A stretch of 64,000 nucleotides of DNA from Thauera chlorobenzoica. GTDB taxonomy: Bacteria; Pseudomonadota; Gammaproteobacteria; Burkholderiales; Rhodocyclaceae. Each line of letters opens with the position of its first letter. Within the stretch, counting starts at the first letter, position 1. Both the position numbers and the translations under genes were made by a program. A model generated the notes under the pieces. That model had not been told where the DNA came from. It did no database searches and was given only the letters and a program-made list of their open reading frames with translations. Shown here piece after piece: positions 9,102 through 16,917 of the stretch. The stretch is taken from NCBI RefSeq assembly GCF_001922305.1, contig NZ_CP018839.1, positions 3,038,001 through 3,102,000 on the forward strand, written 5' to 3'.

Positions 9102-9584
9102 TCACTCCCCTGCCCGTGCAGACGTCTGCACTGCGCGCCACCACTGCTGCCAGCCGACTAGCTGGGCGAGTGCGTCCCGGCACTGTTCGTAGTTGGCGGC
9201 GACGGTGTCGAGGGCGGCAGCGTCTGCAACGGGCGCGGCGTCTGCAGCAGCCAGGCGGGCGGGGTCGGTGGGCTCGCCGGTGGCGGCGGCGTCGTGGAGC
9301 AGGCGCCAAGCAGGATCGAGAGTGCAGCGGCGAGCGGCAGGGAGTTCGACATAGCGGACGACCTCGCGGGTGATGGTGCGGTTTTTGGGGATGCGCTTCT
9401 GGCGCTCGGCCTCGAGGTCGGCGGCGAGGGCGTCGACGGTGCCCTGGCGGCGGACGAGCTCGCCGGCGTAGGCGAGCGCCTGGTCGCGCTGGGCGCTGGC
9501 GTTGGCGCTGCGCCCCATGAGGTAGGCGCCGACGTGGGAGGCGGCGAGCACGATGCACAGCACGATGACGGTGATCTGGGTCAT
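9102..9584 (-). CDS. Inner-membrane spanin (Rz-like)
   Basis: A 160-residue protein beginning at the ATG (9584) that overlaps the stop of the 55-residue gene upstream (ATGA); longer in-frame starts would run through that gene and the lysozyme. Residues about 4-22 form one hydrophobic anchor, followed by a periplasmic, Ala/Arg/Glu-rich helix (residues 30-70) typical of i-spanins. The last step of host lysis is fusion of inner and outer membranes by Rz with its lipoprotein partner Rz1, whose gene is nested in another frame here (9158-9352). It sits at the end of a holin-lysozyme-Rz cassette. Confidence 0.85.
   Translation of the reverse strand: MTQITVIVLCIVLAASHVGAYLMGRSANASAQRDQALAYAGELVRRQGTVDALAADLEAERQKRIPKNRTITREVVRYVELPAARRCTLDPAWRLLHDAAATGEPTDPARLAAADAAPVADAAALDTVAANYEQCRDALAQLVGWQQWWRAVQTSARAGE
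9158..9352 (-). CDS. Outer-membrane lipoprotein spanin (Rz1-like), nested in Rz
   Basis: A 64-residue reading frame lying wholly inside the Rz gene, in a different frame on the same strand. It has a short signal peptide and a lipobox LLGAC with Cys at residue 18, followed by a strongly proline-rich mature part (TTPPPPASPPTPPAW). That combination, and the nested layout, is diagnostic of lambda-type Rz1 o-spanins. The mature protein is predicted to be anchored in the outer membrane and to bind Rz across the periplasm. Confidence 0.9.
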   Translation of the reverse strand: MSNSLPLAAALSILLGACSTTPPPPASPPTPPAWLLQTPRPLQTLPPSTPSPPTTNSAGTHSPS

Positions 9585-9748
9585 CGCGCCCCCAGTGCGC
9601 GCAGGAACATGCGCTGCCAGGCGAAGCCGATGCGCAGGTTGGCGAGCCACAGGGTTTCGACCGCCTCCGACCAGCGGCAGGCGTCGGCGATCGGGCGGGC
9701 GTGGGCGGCCTTCCAGGCGGCGAGGTCGGTGATTTGGGCGGTCGGCAT
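9581..9748 (-). CDS. Small phage protein in lysis cassette
   Basis: A 55-residue frame from the ATG at 9748, one base from the lysozyme stop codon, to a TGA that overlaps the Rz start as ATGA. The sequence is helical and Trp-rich (six Trp), with no membrane segment or signal. Coupling on both sides argues that it is translated. No function is assigned. Its position just upstream of Rz and the tape measure leaves open a tail-assembly or lysis-accessory role. Confidence 0.6.
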   Translation of the reverse strand: MPTAQITDLAAWKAAHARPIADACRWSEAVETLWLANLRIGFAWQRMFLRALGAR

Positions 9749-10267
9749 TCAGCCCTCCTGCTCGGCGAGGCACTTCGCGTGCCGTTCGAGTTGGCGCGTC
9801 CATACGCCCTTGCAGCCTTGCGGCCCCCAGTGTTGCGGCAGAGAGCAGTCGCGCCCGCCCTGCTTGCGCCACAGGAGCAGCGCATCGCAGGCCCCCCGGT
9901 AGTCCTGCGCCAGGATGCGGCGGCGCATGCTCGATCCGCTCCAGGCCCCGGTGCCGTACTGGTAGACGAAGTCCATGTACAGGTCGTATTCGCCCTGCGT
10001 GAGGCGGGCGCCGGGCAGCGAGCGCTGGAATGCGGCCTCTTCCTTGTCCACGTGCGCGCGCAGTGTCACCAGGGCGCGCACCGGGTCGGTGCGATCGCCC
10101 AGCTGCACCGGGCGGCCGTCGGCGTGGAAGGTCGAGCCGAAGCCGAGGGTGGGCCGGTCGCCCTTGGTCGGGGTCATCGCTTCGCCGACATAGCCTTCGG
10201 ACACGGCCAGCCCGATCAGGGCGGCTGCGGACACGCTCAGGGAGGCGACCAGGGAGCGCTTAATCAT
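9749..10267 (-). CDS. Phage endolysin, GH24 lysozyme with SAR-type N-terminus
   Basis: A 172-residue muramidase cleaving peptidoglycan glycan strands. The chosen ATG (10267) starts with a short basic N-terminus and a weakly hydrophobic, Ala/Ser/Gly-rich segment (residues 6-22), as in signal-anchor-release endolysins exported by Sec and later released into the periplasm. The catalytic glutamate is probably Glu24 (SEGYVG), followed by the GDRPTLGFG motif (residues 36-44) in which the Thr before LGFG is the usual third catalytic position. Two Cys pairs lie in the C-terminal half. It overlaps the holin stop by 8 bases. The start further upstream is less likely because it would add a Pro/Ala-rich tail ahead of the export signal. 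Confidence 0.88.
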   Translation of the reverse strand: MIKRSLVASLSVSAAALIGLAVSEGYVGEAMTPTKGDRPTLGFGSTFHADGRPVQLGDRTDPVRALVTLRAHVDKEEAAFQRSLPGARLTQGEYDLYMDFVYQYGTGAWSGSSMRRRILAQDYRGACDALLLWRKQGGRDCSLPQHWGPQGCKGVWTRQLERHAKCLAEQEG

Positions 10268-10556
10268 GGCTGTAGGGGCAGTCGGCGATGTCGGCGCAGG
10301 GGCGGCGGCGGTCGAGGGCAACCGGCAGGGTGGCGCGGCGGCGGTCTTCGGCTTCGCCGCGCAGCACTTCCAGGCGGATGGCGTGCGCTTCGCGCTCGCG
10401 GCGATCGCGCCGGTAGTGGTAGACGCCGTTGAGCAGCAGCGTCGCCAGCGCGGTTGCGATGCCGATGAGGATGCCGAGGTCGGTGAGGGTGAGCGCGCTG
10501 ACGATGGAGACGCCGCTGCCGGTGTAGCTTGCGGTGGTGACGATGCGGTCGGTCAT
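10260..10556 (-). CDS. Phage holin-like protein
   Basis: A 98-residue protein starting at the ATG at 10556. One clear membrane segment (about residues 22-43, LTDLGILIGIATALATLLLNG) is followed by a highly charged cytoplasmic tail (YHYRRDRREREAH). Size, single membrane span, charged tail and location just upstream of the lysozyme match one-span holins or holin-accessory proteins. It would set lysis timing by permeabilising the inner membrane or depolarising it to release the SAR endolysin. Confidence 0.75.
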   Translation of the reverse strand: MTDRIVTTASYTGSGVSIVSALTLTDLGILIGIATALATLLLNGVYHYRRDRREREAHAIRLEVLRGEAEDRRRATLPVALDRRRPCADIADCPYSHD

Positions 10557-10656
10557 CGGCGGTCCTGCGGGCGGGCTTGGGTTGGGCGGGCCGCGCACGC
10601 CGGGCGCGGAGAGGGCGTTGTGGGCATGGCGGCAGGGGTCGGCAGTCGGCAGGCTC

Positions 10657-10684
10657 GAGCGCCCTGCCCTGCGGCAAGGCGCTC
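10657..10684 (-). terminator. Stable hairpin after tail-tube gene
   Basis: In the 144-bp gap between the tail-tube stop and the holin start, GAGCGCC pairs with GGCGCTC around a further partly paired GC-rich core. No U-tract follows on the minus strand, so it is not a standard intrinsic terminator. It could stabilise the 3' end of the abundant tail-tube message or attenuate transcription into the lysis genes. Confidence 0.35.
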
Positions 10685-10700
10685 TGGTCTGGCGGCAGGC

Positions 10701-11492
10701 TTATTCGGCGACCGGGGCGTCATCGAGGTAGATGGCGGCGCCGTTGGGCGGGGTGAGGACTTCGAGCTCGAATTCCATGGTCACGTACTCGGCCTCTTCG
10801 GCGATCACCGGCAGCTCACCGGCGGGCTTGAGGATGCATAGAGGCATGTAGTAGTCGCGGTTGGTGGCACCGGCATTGTCGGAAACGACGCGGATCGCCC
10901 CGCGCAGCTCGGAGGCCGCACCGGTTTTGATGCGCTTCCAGGATTTGGCAGCCTTGCTGTAGCTGACCTTGATGTCGCCCGCGACGATGCTGCCGGCATC
11001 GATGATCTGCAGGCGCCCTTTGACGAGGTCAACGGCGTAGTCGGTGCCGGCCACGTAGGTGGTGGTGGCGGTGCTGTCGGTAATGACGAGGCTGCTGATG
11101 TTGCGGTCGCCGGCGGGGTTGGTGTCGGACCGGCCGAGCTGGTAGAAGCGCCCCGGGATGACCGCCAGGGTGGCGGCAGTGACGGCGTCGGAGGTTTGCG
11201 AGACGGTTTCAACCTGGCCGGAAAGGTACTTGGCGAGGTTGTCGAAGGAGACGTTGTCGCAGGTGACGGTGGCGCTACGGTCGACCTGAACGACGCGGGA
11301 GTCGTCTTTCTCGCGCAAGCCGGTCTGGCTGGAAAAGTGTTCGAGCTTTTCGGTTTCGATGGCGATGGTGAAGGACGGGCAGTTACCGAATTCTTCCTCG
11401 CCGGTCAGGGCGTCGGTGGCGGCGTCACGCGGGTCCCAGTACAGGCGCCCGCGGGGGATCTGGTATTCGTTGCTGGTGTGGATCAGTGCCAT
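10701..11492 (-). CDS. Phage major tail (tube) protein
   Basis: A 263-residue, beta-rich protein that starts MALIHTSNEYQIPRGRLYW, a pattern common in tail-tube subunits of siphoviruses, followed by a beta-strand-rich body with a long inserted loop. Position after the tail-terminator-like gene and before the tape measure (with the lysis genes between) agrees with lambda gpV. The predicted function is polymerisation into the tail tube around the tape measure. A possible Shine-Dalgarno (CAGGAGCC) precedes the ATG. Confidence 0.8.
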   Translation of the reverse strand: MALIHTSNEYQIPRGRLYWDPRDAATDALTGEEEFGNCPSFTIAIETEKLEHFSSQTGLREKDDSRVVQVDRSATVTCDNVSFDNLAKYLSGQVETVSQTSDAVTAATLAVIPGRFYQLGRSDTNPAGDRNISSLVITDSTATTTYVAGTDYAVDLVKGRLQIIDAGSIVAGDIKVSYSKAAKSWKRIKTGAASELRGAIRVVSDNAGATNRDYYMPLCILKPAGELPVIAEEAEYVTMEFELEVLTPPNGAAIYLDDAPVAE

Positions 11493-11507
11493 GACGGGCT
11501 CCTGTTG

Positions 11508-11915
11508 TTACGGTTGCCCGTCGTAGCGGGCGGCGGTTTTGAAAATGAGGTTGTAGGCGACGAGGCCTTGGTCGGTGGTTTCGCGCTGGACCTGCTGTAG
11601 TTGCAGCCGCTGCCAGGCACGCCCGCCCTGGGTGCCGGGCGCCCAGTTGTGCAGGCTGGCCACCACGGCGGCAAAGGCGGCATCGAGTTCGCCCATGGCG
11701 GCCGTGCTGTACTGGGTCACCAGGTGCACGCCCCAGGCGACCCCTACCGCGACGGCGGTGTTGCGTGCGTCGGCGATGTCGGCGCCCTCGCACCGCACCT
11801 CGACGGCCGGCAACGGACGACGGGTGGTCTCGGCGGCGCTGCTGCGCACGGCCCAGCCTGAGAGGGCGGGATCGGCAGCGAGGCGGGCGAGGATGGGGGA
11901 TTCGAGGGCGAACAT
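11508..11915 (-). CDS. Phage tail completion/terminator-like protein
   Basis: A 135-residue protein between the head-tail joining gene and the tail-tube gene, the place of lambda gpU-type tail terminators or gp37/DUF1834-type proteins. The alternation of helices and strands (PAVEVRCEGADI, AWGVHLVTQYS) suits that fold, but there is no unique motif. Its ATG touches the stop of the preceding gene (both at 11915), suggesting coupled translation. The role is inferred from synteny. Confidence 0.65.
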   Translation of the reverse strand: MFALESPILARLAADPALSGWAVRSSAAETTRRPLPAVEVRCEGADIADARNTAVAVGVAWGVHLVTQYSTAAMGELDAAFAAVVASLHNWAPGTQGGRAWQRLQLQQVQRETTDQGLVAYNLIFKTAARYDGQP

Positions 11916-12229
11916 CAGGCAGCGACCTCGCGCAGGGGGACGACGGCTTCGTGCCCGTCGGCGAGGCGGTAGGGATCGTCGGCGACGCGGTATTGCTGGC
12001 CGCGCAGGGTGAGGATGTCACCCGGCACAAGCGTGGCGTCCGCAAGCGGATAGCGCAGCTCGTAGTCCCCCACAATGGACGGGGGCGAGAGCGGATCGAT
12101 GTCGGCGAGGCGGAAGATGGCAAGGAACTCGCCGCCCGTCGCCGGGGTGACGACGACATTGGAGAGCAGCGCGAAGGCGGCTCCGGTGAGCATGTCTTCG
12201 ATGTCGGCGAAGGGGGCGGTGAGGGGCAT
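11915..12229 (-). CDS. Phage head-tail joining protein (gpFII-like)
   Basis: A 104-residue protein with the layout of lambda FII-type connectors: an N-terminal helix (PFADIEDMLTG), a beta-rich centre, and a C-terminal strand pair containing LTLRGQQYRVADDPYRLADG. The pattern GDILTLRGQQYRV recurs in head-tail joining proteins. It follows the small DUF7210-like gene and precedes the tail terminator, the expected place for the protein that seals the filled head to the tail. Confidence 0.72.
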   Translation of the reverse strand: MPLTAPFADIEDMLTGAAFALLSNVVVTPATGGEFLAIFRLADIDPLSPPSIVGDYELRYPLADATLVPGDILTLRGQQYRVADDPYRLADGHEAVVPLREVAA

Positions 12230-12231
12230 GG

Positions 12232-12432
12232 TCAGGCGCCCTCGCCTTCGAGGCCGGCTTCGCCCTGGTCTTCGGCCTTGGGTTCGGCCTTGGGCGAGGC
12301 GGTGCGAACGGGCGTGGCGAATCCACGCGCGATGAGCGACTCGGCTTCGGCCTTGTCCTTCACGTCGATCTCGCCGCCGGGCGGGATGTCCCCCGCACCG
12401 GTGACGAGGGTGACTTTGGCGATGAGCTTCAT
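12232..12432 (-). CDS. Small phage head-region protein (DUF7210-like)
   Basis: A 66-residue protein from the ATG at 12432, in a different frame from longer spurious frames over it. Residues 1-43 form a small beta domain (MKLIAKVTLV ... PGGEIDVKDKAEAESLIARGFA) similar to short phage proteins annotated near the capsid gene. The C-terminus is a charged, low-complexity tail. It lies between capsid gpE and the FII-like gene, roughly where lambda has FI, which assists DNA packaging, though no FI similarity is evident. Confidence 0.65.
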   Translation of the reverse strand: MKLIAKVTLVTGAGDIPPGGEIDVKDKAEAESLIARGFATPVRTASPKAEPKAEDQGEAGLEGEGA

Positions 12433-12446
12433 GTCACCCTCCCCGA

Positions 12447-13460
12447 TCAGCGCACGGTGGCGCAGAAGGACGCATTGACGCGGTACGGGACCGGCAGCGG
12501 CGCAGACTGCATGAGCAGGTAGCGCACAGCCGGGTCCTTCTCGAGCCAGGATTTGGGGAAGTACGGCAGCGCCTGGAAGCCGGCCTCTTCGTCCTTGATG
12601 GCGCCGAAGCAGCGCACGCCGTCGAGCTCCGGGCTGATGACGAGCACGGTGTAGTCCGGCAGGTAAGGGGTGACGGCGCCGGTGTCCGGGTGTTCGTACC
12701 AGCCGGTGTGCACCCAGATGTCGAAGTCGCCGACGTTGCCCATGTAGCGGGCGCCCTCGCCGGTGACGGTGGGGTTGAGCTGGTCGCGGCCGCGGAAGCG
12801 GTCGAGGAGCTTTTGCACTTCGGCGTCGGCGCTGAAGAGCTGCCAGGCCTTGAGATCCATTACCACGGTGTTGGCGGTGGCACCGGAGTGCTGCGATACG
12901 AGCAGCGACCACGTCTGCAGATCGTCCAGCGGCTTCACGCCGGATTCGCCCCAGCGCGCGGTGGTGGTGAGCGCCTTGGTCAGGTCGGCGTGGCGCTGGA
13001 AGTTCACCTCGACTTCGGGGTACTCGTCGCCCTTGACGACGACCTTGCCGGTGCGCAGGGCTTCGACAGCCATCACTTCCAGGCGACGGGTGAGCATGTC
13101 GATCTGGTCCTGCAGGTCACGGGCGAGCAGCAGTTGCTGACGCTGGGCGGGGCTGTATTCGCCGCCGATGCGCTCTCCGATGGCGCGCTTGAAGGGGCGC
13201 GAGGAATCGAACACCCGCTTGTCCTTGACGTAGGCGGGCTTGAAGGTTTTGGTGACGTAGCCGCGCGACTGCACCACCTTGCCGGCGACGATCGGCGCGA
13301 CGAAGGGGGCGATGCGGCGCTTGCCGGTGTCGAGGTCGAAGTGGATTTCCTCGCTGTCCTCGCGCTGCTCTTCGCGGAAGAAGCTGTTGAGGAAGAAGGG
13401 TTGCGGCTCGGGCAGCGCTTCAACGACCCGGCGCAGGACGCCAATGGTGAAAATGTCCAT
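12447..13460 (-). CDS. Phage major capsid protein (lambda gpE family)
   Basis: A 337-residue protein close in length to lambda gpE (341). Family hallmarks include the N-terminal helix (FTIGVLRRVVEAL), the segment from residue 24 (FLNSFF) to IHFDLDTGKRRIAPFVAP, and the C-terminal DGVRCFGAIKDEEAG and YLLMQSAPLPVPYRVNA. It forms the T=7-type icosahedral shell with HK97-like fold. It is preceded by the decoration protein gene with 14 bp between, as in lambda (D then E). Confidence 0.95.
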   Translation of the reverse strand: MDIFTIGVLRRVVEALPEPQPFFLNSFFREEQREDSEEIHFDLDTGKRRIAPFVAPIVAGKVVQSRGYVTKTFKPAYVKDKRVFDSSRPFKRAIGERIGGEYSPAQRQQLLLARDLQDQIDMLTRRLEVMAVEALRTGKVVVKGDEYPEVEVNFQRHADLTKALTTTARWGESGVKPLDDLQTWSLLVSQHSGATANTVVMDLKAWQLFSADAEVQKLLDRFRGRDQLNPTVTGEGARYMGNVGDFDIWVHTGWYEHPDTGAVTPYLPDYTVLVISPELDGVRCFGAIKDEEAGFQALPYFPKSWLEKDPAVRYLLMQSAPLPVPYRVNASFCATVR

Positions 13461-13474
13461 GCTGATACTCCTCG

Positions 13475-13852
13475 TCAGGCGGCCATGGCCGGCAGGATGG
13501 TGATGCCCTTGGCACGCAGGCCGTCGCGGATGCTGGCGACGGTGTGGGCGGTGCCGAGGGTGAGTGCGTTGGCGTTGAAGTCGCCGCGCTCGTAGGCCAG
13601 CGCCTGCGTATCGGCGGCGGTGGCGTCGCAGGCCTCGGCCATGATCAGGTCGGGGGTCTGGCTGCCATCCAAGGCGGCGGAGAGGCTGAGCAGATACTTG
13701 CCGTCGTCGTCCTTGCCGATAACGGCACCACGCACGAGGTTCTGGCCGCTCTTGACCGTCACCTTGCGGGCGACCAGCAGATGCGCGTTACCCGCGATGA
13801 GCCCGTCGGGCGCATAAGCGCCTTCGGTGGCGAACTTGGCCTTGTAGTCCAT
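13475..13852 (-). CDS. Phage head decoration protein (gpD-like)
   Basis: A 125-residue protein similar in size and features to lambda gpD (110 residues): DGLIAGNAHLLVARKVTV, followed by GAVIGKDDDGKY and a C-terminal RDGLRAKGI. It trimerises on the expanded capsid and stabilises it against DNA pressure. Genes on either side (protease/scaffold and gpE) support the call. Confidence 0.9.
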   Translation of the reverse strand: MDYKAKFATEGAYAPDGLIAGNAHLLVARKVTVKSGQNLVRGAVIGKDDDGKYLLSLSAALDGSQTPDLIMAEACDATAADTQALAYERGDFNANALTLGTAHTVASIRDGLRAKGITILPAMAA

Positions 13853-13864
13853 GGCGATGCTTCC

Positions 13865-14287
13865 TTATTGGCGAGCGTTGCCGATCAGGCCGACGATGCT
13901 GGCGGCCAGGGCGGCTTCGGTGTTGTCGGGGGTGGCGGCGGCCTCGATGCCGGACACGCCGGGATTGGGTACGGCGGCCATCGCGGCGGCAAAGGCGTTG
14001 TTGGGCGCGGCCGCGACGGTTGCGGCCGCAGGCACCGCGCCCAGCACCGCGGTGGCCTGCTCGGTGGTCAGCCCGGTGCTGATGCACTGCAGTGCCAGCG
14101 GCGAGCAGGACGCGGACGGATGTGCGAGCACGGCGCCAACGCGGGCGCGCTCGGCCTGGGTGCCCTGCTCCACGCCTTCGGCGCGGGCGCGATCGATATC
14201 CGCTTGCGAGAGGCTCGGGGAGGCCGCCTGCACGGCGGCCGGGGTGGCGGGCTGCGTCGTGGTGCCCGCCTGGGGGGTTTCGCTCAT
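13865..14287 (-). CDS. Nested capsid scaffold protein (Nu3-like), internal start in protease gene
   Basis: An in-frame ATG at 14287 inside the protease gene (codon 312, MSETPQAG) is preceded by a very strong Shine-Dalgarno, AAGGAGA, 6-7 bases upstream. It would yield the 140-residue C-terminal part alone: Ala/Thr/Gln-rich, helical, without catalytic residues. This reproduces the lambda C/Nu3 overlap, where the scaffold is made in excess of the protease. Confidence 0.8.
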   Translation of the reverse strand: MSETPQAGTTTQPATPAAVQAASPSLSQADIDRARAEGVEQGTQAERARVGAVLAHPSASCSPLALQCISTGLTTEQATAVLGAVPAAATVAAAPNNAFAAAMAAVPNPGVSGIEAAATPDNTEAALAASIVGLIGNARQ

Positions 14288-15220
14288 GAGGGGTTCTCCT
14301 TGTTGAGCAGTGATGCGGGCGGACTGCCCGACGGGATGCGGTCGGGCACGAAGCCCGGCCAGTTCGGCGATGAGTTGATCGGTGGTGGCGATGCGGTCGG
14401 CCAAGCCGGCATCGATGGCGGCCTGGCCGCGATAGGTTTGCGCCTGGGTCTTGCGGACGGCCTCAGGGTCCAGGTGGCGGCCGTTGGCCACGGCGCTGAT
14501 GAACATCTGGTGGAGGTCGTTGATTTCGGCCTGGAGGTCGGCGCGCACGCTGTCGGGCAGCGGCTCGAACTGGTTGCCGTCCACCTTGTGGTCGCCGGCG
14601 TAGATGTGCGTGACGCGGATGCCTTCCTGCGCCAGGGCTTGCGACAGATCGACGTGGCGCATGACCACGCCGATGGACCCGGCGTAGCCGGTGCGGGTGA
14701 TGGCGAAGTGTTCCAGGCCCGCCGCCGCGAGGTAGCCGGCGGATGCGGCCAGCCCGTCGGCGATGCCCCACACGGGCTTGTTGCCGCGCACCTCACGCAG
14801 GCGGTCGTGGTACTCGAAAGCGCCTTGCGCTTCGCCACCGGGCGTGTCGAAAACTTGCAGCACGGCGTGTACGTCGGTGTCGGCCTGGGCCATTTCGAGC
14901 GCGGCGGCCAGGTCGTTGTAACCGAGGATGCGGTCGCTGCTGGCCATGACGAAGCGGCCGCGATGGGCCAGCACGCCACTGGCGTAGATGACGGCCACGC
15001 CGTCGATGATCGCGTAGCCGGGGCGGCGGTCCTTGTCTTCCACGCGGCGGGTGCTGAACAGTTCCGCCGGCAGTGCAGACGCCTGCACGGCGTGCGCCAC
15101 CCCGGACAGGTCGGTATCGAGCAGGCGACCGCCCAGGCCGGCGATGATGGCGTCGAGCTTTTGCGGGTGGATGAGCAGCGGTGTGTTGAACACGCGCGCG
15201 GCAAGGTGCGGATACTTCAT
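13865..15220 (-). CDS. Phage prohead protease (gpC-like, S49 family)
   Basis: A 451-residue protein. Residues about 60-300 form an S49/SppA-like serine protease with nucleophile Ser160 in GLAASAGYLAAAG and probable general-base Lys212 in GDHKVDG. The C-terminal 140 residues are the Ala/Gln-rich scaffold part, also made separately from an internal start (see nested feature). This is the lambda C/Nu3 arrangement: the protease processes portal and scaffold during capsid maturation. It overlaps the portal gene by ATGA (15217-15220). Confidence 0.92.
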   Translation of the reverse strand: MKYPHLAARVFNTPLLIHPQKLDAIIAGLGGRLLDTDLSGVAHAVQASALPAELFSTRRVEDKDRRPGYAIIDGVAVIYASGVLAHRGRFVMASSDRILGYNDLAAALEMAQADTDVHAVLQVFDTPGGEAQGAFEYHDRLREVRGNKPVWGIADGLAASAGYLAAAGLEHFAITRTGYAGSIGVVMRHVDLSQALAQEGIRVTHIYAGDHKVDGNQFEPLPDSVRADLQAEINDLHQMFISAVANGRHLDPEAVRKTQAQTYRGQAAIDAGLADRIATTDQLIAELAGLRARPHPVGQSARITAQQGEPLMSETPQAGTTTQPATPAAVQAASPSLSQADIDRARAEGVEQGTQAERARVGAVLAHPSASCSPLALQCISTGLTTEQATAVLGAVPAAATVAAAPNNAFAAAMAAVPNPGVSGIEAAATPDNTEAALAASIVGLIGNARQ

Positions 15221-16917
15221 GACGTGACGGCCTCCTGGCCGAGCATGGCGAGGGTGTCGTGGTAGGCCGCAGCGCTGGCGGCGTCCGACGAGGGGCCGTC
15301 GTCGGCTTCGTCGTCGGGACCTGCAGAGGCGGTGTCGTCGCCCGCAGCTTCGGTGTCACGCCGGGTCAGACCGCTGCGGCGGGTTGCATCGGGGGCGGCG
15401 GTAGAGAGGCCACGCACTTCCTTCATCGCCTTCTCGATGGCCTGCTGGTCGAGGATCTCTTCAAAATCCTCGCCCTGCTCGGCGCATTCCTTTTCCAGCG
15501 TCGACAGCCCGGCGGCCATGCGCAGCACCACCGCCTGCACTTCCTTGACCGGATCGACCCAGCCCTTGCCGCCGAAGATGAATCGGGCCCGGCAGTAGGC
15601 GTAGCGGTTGCGGTAGAAGTCCGGGGCCTCGACCAGGCCGGCGTTGACAGCCTCTTCCAGCCACAGCTCGTACACGGCCTGCAGCCAGTAGTCCGACAGC
15701 CAGCGGCGGCGGCCATTGAAGTAGCGCCAGGCCTCGAGCAGCGCGGCGCGGGCACTGCTGTAGTTGCTCTTGCTGAAGTCCTTCAGCAGCAGCTCGTAAG
15801 GCAGGTTCATGCCGGCGGCGATGTGGCGCAGCGAGGCAAGCATGAAGGCTTCGAAGGCCGGGTTGGGGCGGCCGGGATTGAAGCTGGACAGGCGCGCACC
15901 CACCGGCAGCGGAATCACCGCCCCGCCCTGCAGCTTGCGGATGCTGCGGGCTTGGCGCACCGAGGTGTTCCATTGTTCGCGCACGCCCTCGGGGCTGTCG
16001 CCGAACAGCGCGGCGGCGGCATCCGGGCTGAGGTCGGATTCCAAAAAGGCGGCGACCAGGCTGTTGGCCAGACTGGCCTGCAGCTCGTTGTTCGCGTACT
16101 TGCCCGCCATATGGAACTCGCGCATCACCGCCGAGACGATGGGCTTGCCGCGGCTCTGGCCGGTGCGCTCCTTGTCGTGCAGGTGGATGACACGGCGCCG
16201 CCCCCAGGCGGTGAAGGCCGGGATGCGGGCCCAGCGCTGGGTGTGCGCGCTGCCCAGCCCGAAGCCTGCAAGTGCGTCAGCGGGGTGGCGTTCCAGCATG
16301 TGGTAGGCCACCGGGGCGCCGTAGTAGTCCTGCTCGATACCGGCGCGGATGTCGTCGCGGTGCATCATGCTGGTGGGTGTGCTGAGCCGGTTGGCATCCA
16401 CCAGCAGCAGGCGGGTGTTCCAGGCGCTGCCGGAACGGGGCAGCCACAGAGGCAGGGCCAGGGCGTCGCCATCGAGCATGGCGCCACCCAGGGCCTGCAA
16501 GGTGAGGCCCAACAGGTTGAGCGTGCGGCCGGCATCACATTCGGAGGTGGCGGCCCAGCTGCGGAAATGCGCTTCGGTGTTGTTGGCCCACTCGCGGGCC
16601 TGCTCGCGCGTCCAGCCCAGCAGCCGGTAGTCGGGGATGGCAGACAGCTTGAGCACGCTGCCGACGATGTTGTCGCGCATCGTCTGCATGGCGCCGCCCA
16701 TCAGCCCGTTGTTGCGGGCGAGATCGCGGGAACGCGCGGTGAGCGTGTCCAGGTCCGGCAGCAGGTCGGCATCTGCACTGCCGGCAACAGGATTCCAGTC
16801 GGCGGTGGCGAGATCGTACCCGGCGGACTGGTGTTGCCCGGCCAGCGCCGCACCACCCTGCCCCGCTTGGGTGCGGAGCGTGAGGTGAGGTTTGCCGGGC
16901 CGCCGTGCCATGCTCAC
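15217..16917 (-). CDS. Phage portal protein (lambda gpB family)
   Basis: A 566-residue portal (lambda gpB is 533). Conserved family stretches include SRDLARNNGLMGGAMQTMRDNIVG (about residues 62-85), MLERHPADAL, VIHLHDKERTGQSRGKP and GMNLPYELLLKDFSKSNYSSARAALLEAWR. The last 60 residues are an acidic, low-complexity tail. The dodecameric portal is the DNA gate to which terminase docks during packaging and the tail joins afterwards. It overlaps gpW upstream and the protease downstream by ATGA-type junctions, so the three are translationally coupled. Confidence 0.95.
   Translation of the reverse strand: MSMARRPGKPHLTLRTQAGQGGAALAGQHQSAGYDLATADWNPVAGSADADLLPDLDTLTARSRDLARNNGLMGGAMQTMRDNIVGSVLKLSAIPDYRLLGWTREQAREWANNTEAHFRSWAATSECDAGRTLNLLGLTLQALGGAMLDGDALALPLWLPRSGSAWNTRLLLVDANRLSTPTSMMHRDDIRAGIEQDYYGAPVAYHMLERHPADALAGFGLGSAHTQRWARIPAFTAWGRRRVIHLHDKERTGQSRGKPIVSAVMREFHMAGKYANNELQASLANSLVAAFLESDLSPDAAAALFGDSPEGVREQWNTSVRQARSIRKLQGGAVIPLPVGARLSSFNPGRPNPAFEAFMLASLRHIAAGMNLPYELLLKDFSKSNYSSARAALLEAWRYFNGRRRWLSDYWLQAVYELWLEEAVNAGLVEAPDFYRNRYAYCRARFIFGGKGWVDPVKEVQAVVLRMAAGLSTLEKECAEQGEDFEEILDQQAIEKAMKEVRGLSTAAPDATRRSGLTRRDTEAAGDDTASAGPDDEADDGPSSDAASAAAYHDTLAMLGQEAVTS

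Noticed and set aside
2136..9161. Several long plus-strand frames (up to 782 codons) opposite the tail genes
   Set aside because: They are antisense to well-supported tail genes, are rich in Gly/Arg/Ala/Val/Asp repeats as expected from GC-rich complement reading, and match no family.
9600..9885. Longer N-terminal extension of Rz reaching back to 9872
   Set aside because: The extra 96 residues are Arg/Pro-rich and lie over the 55-residue gene and lysozyme; the ATG at 9584 with ATGA coupling fits better.
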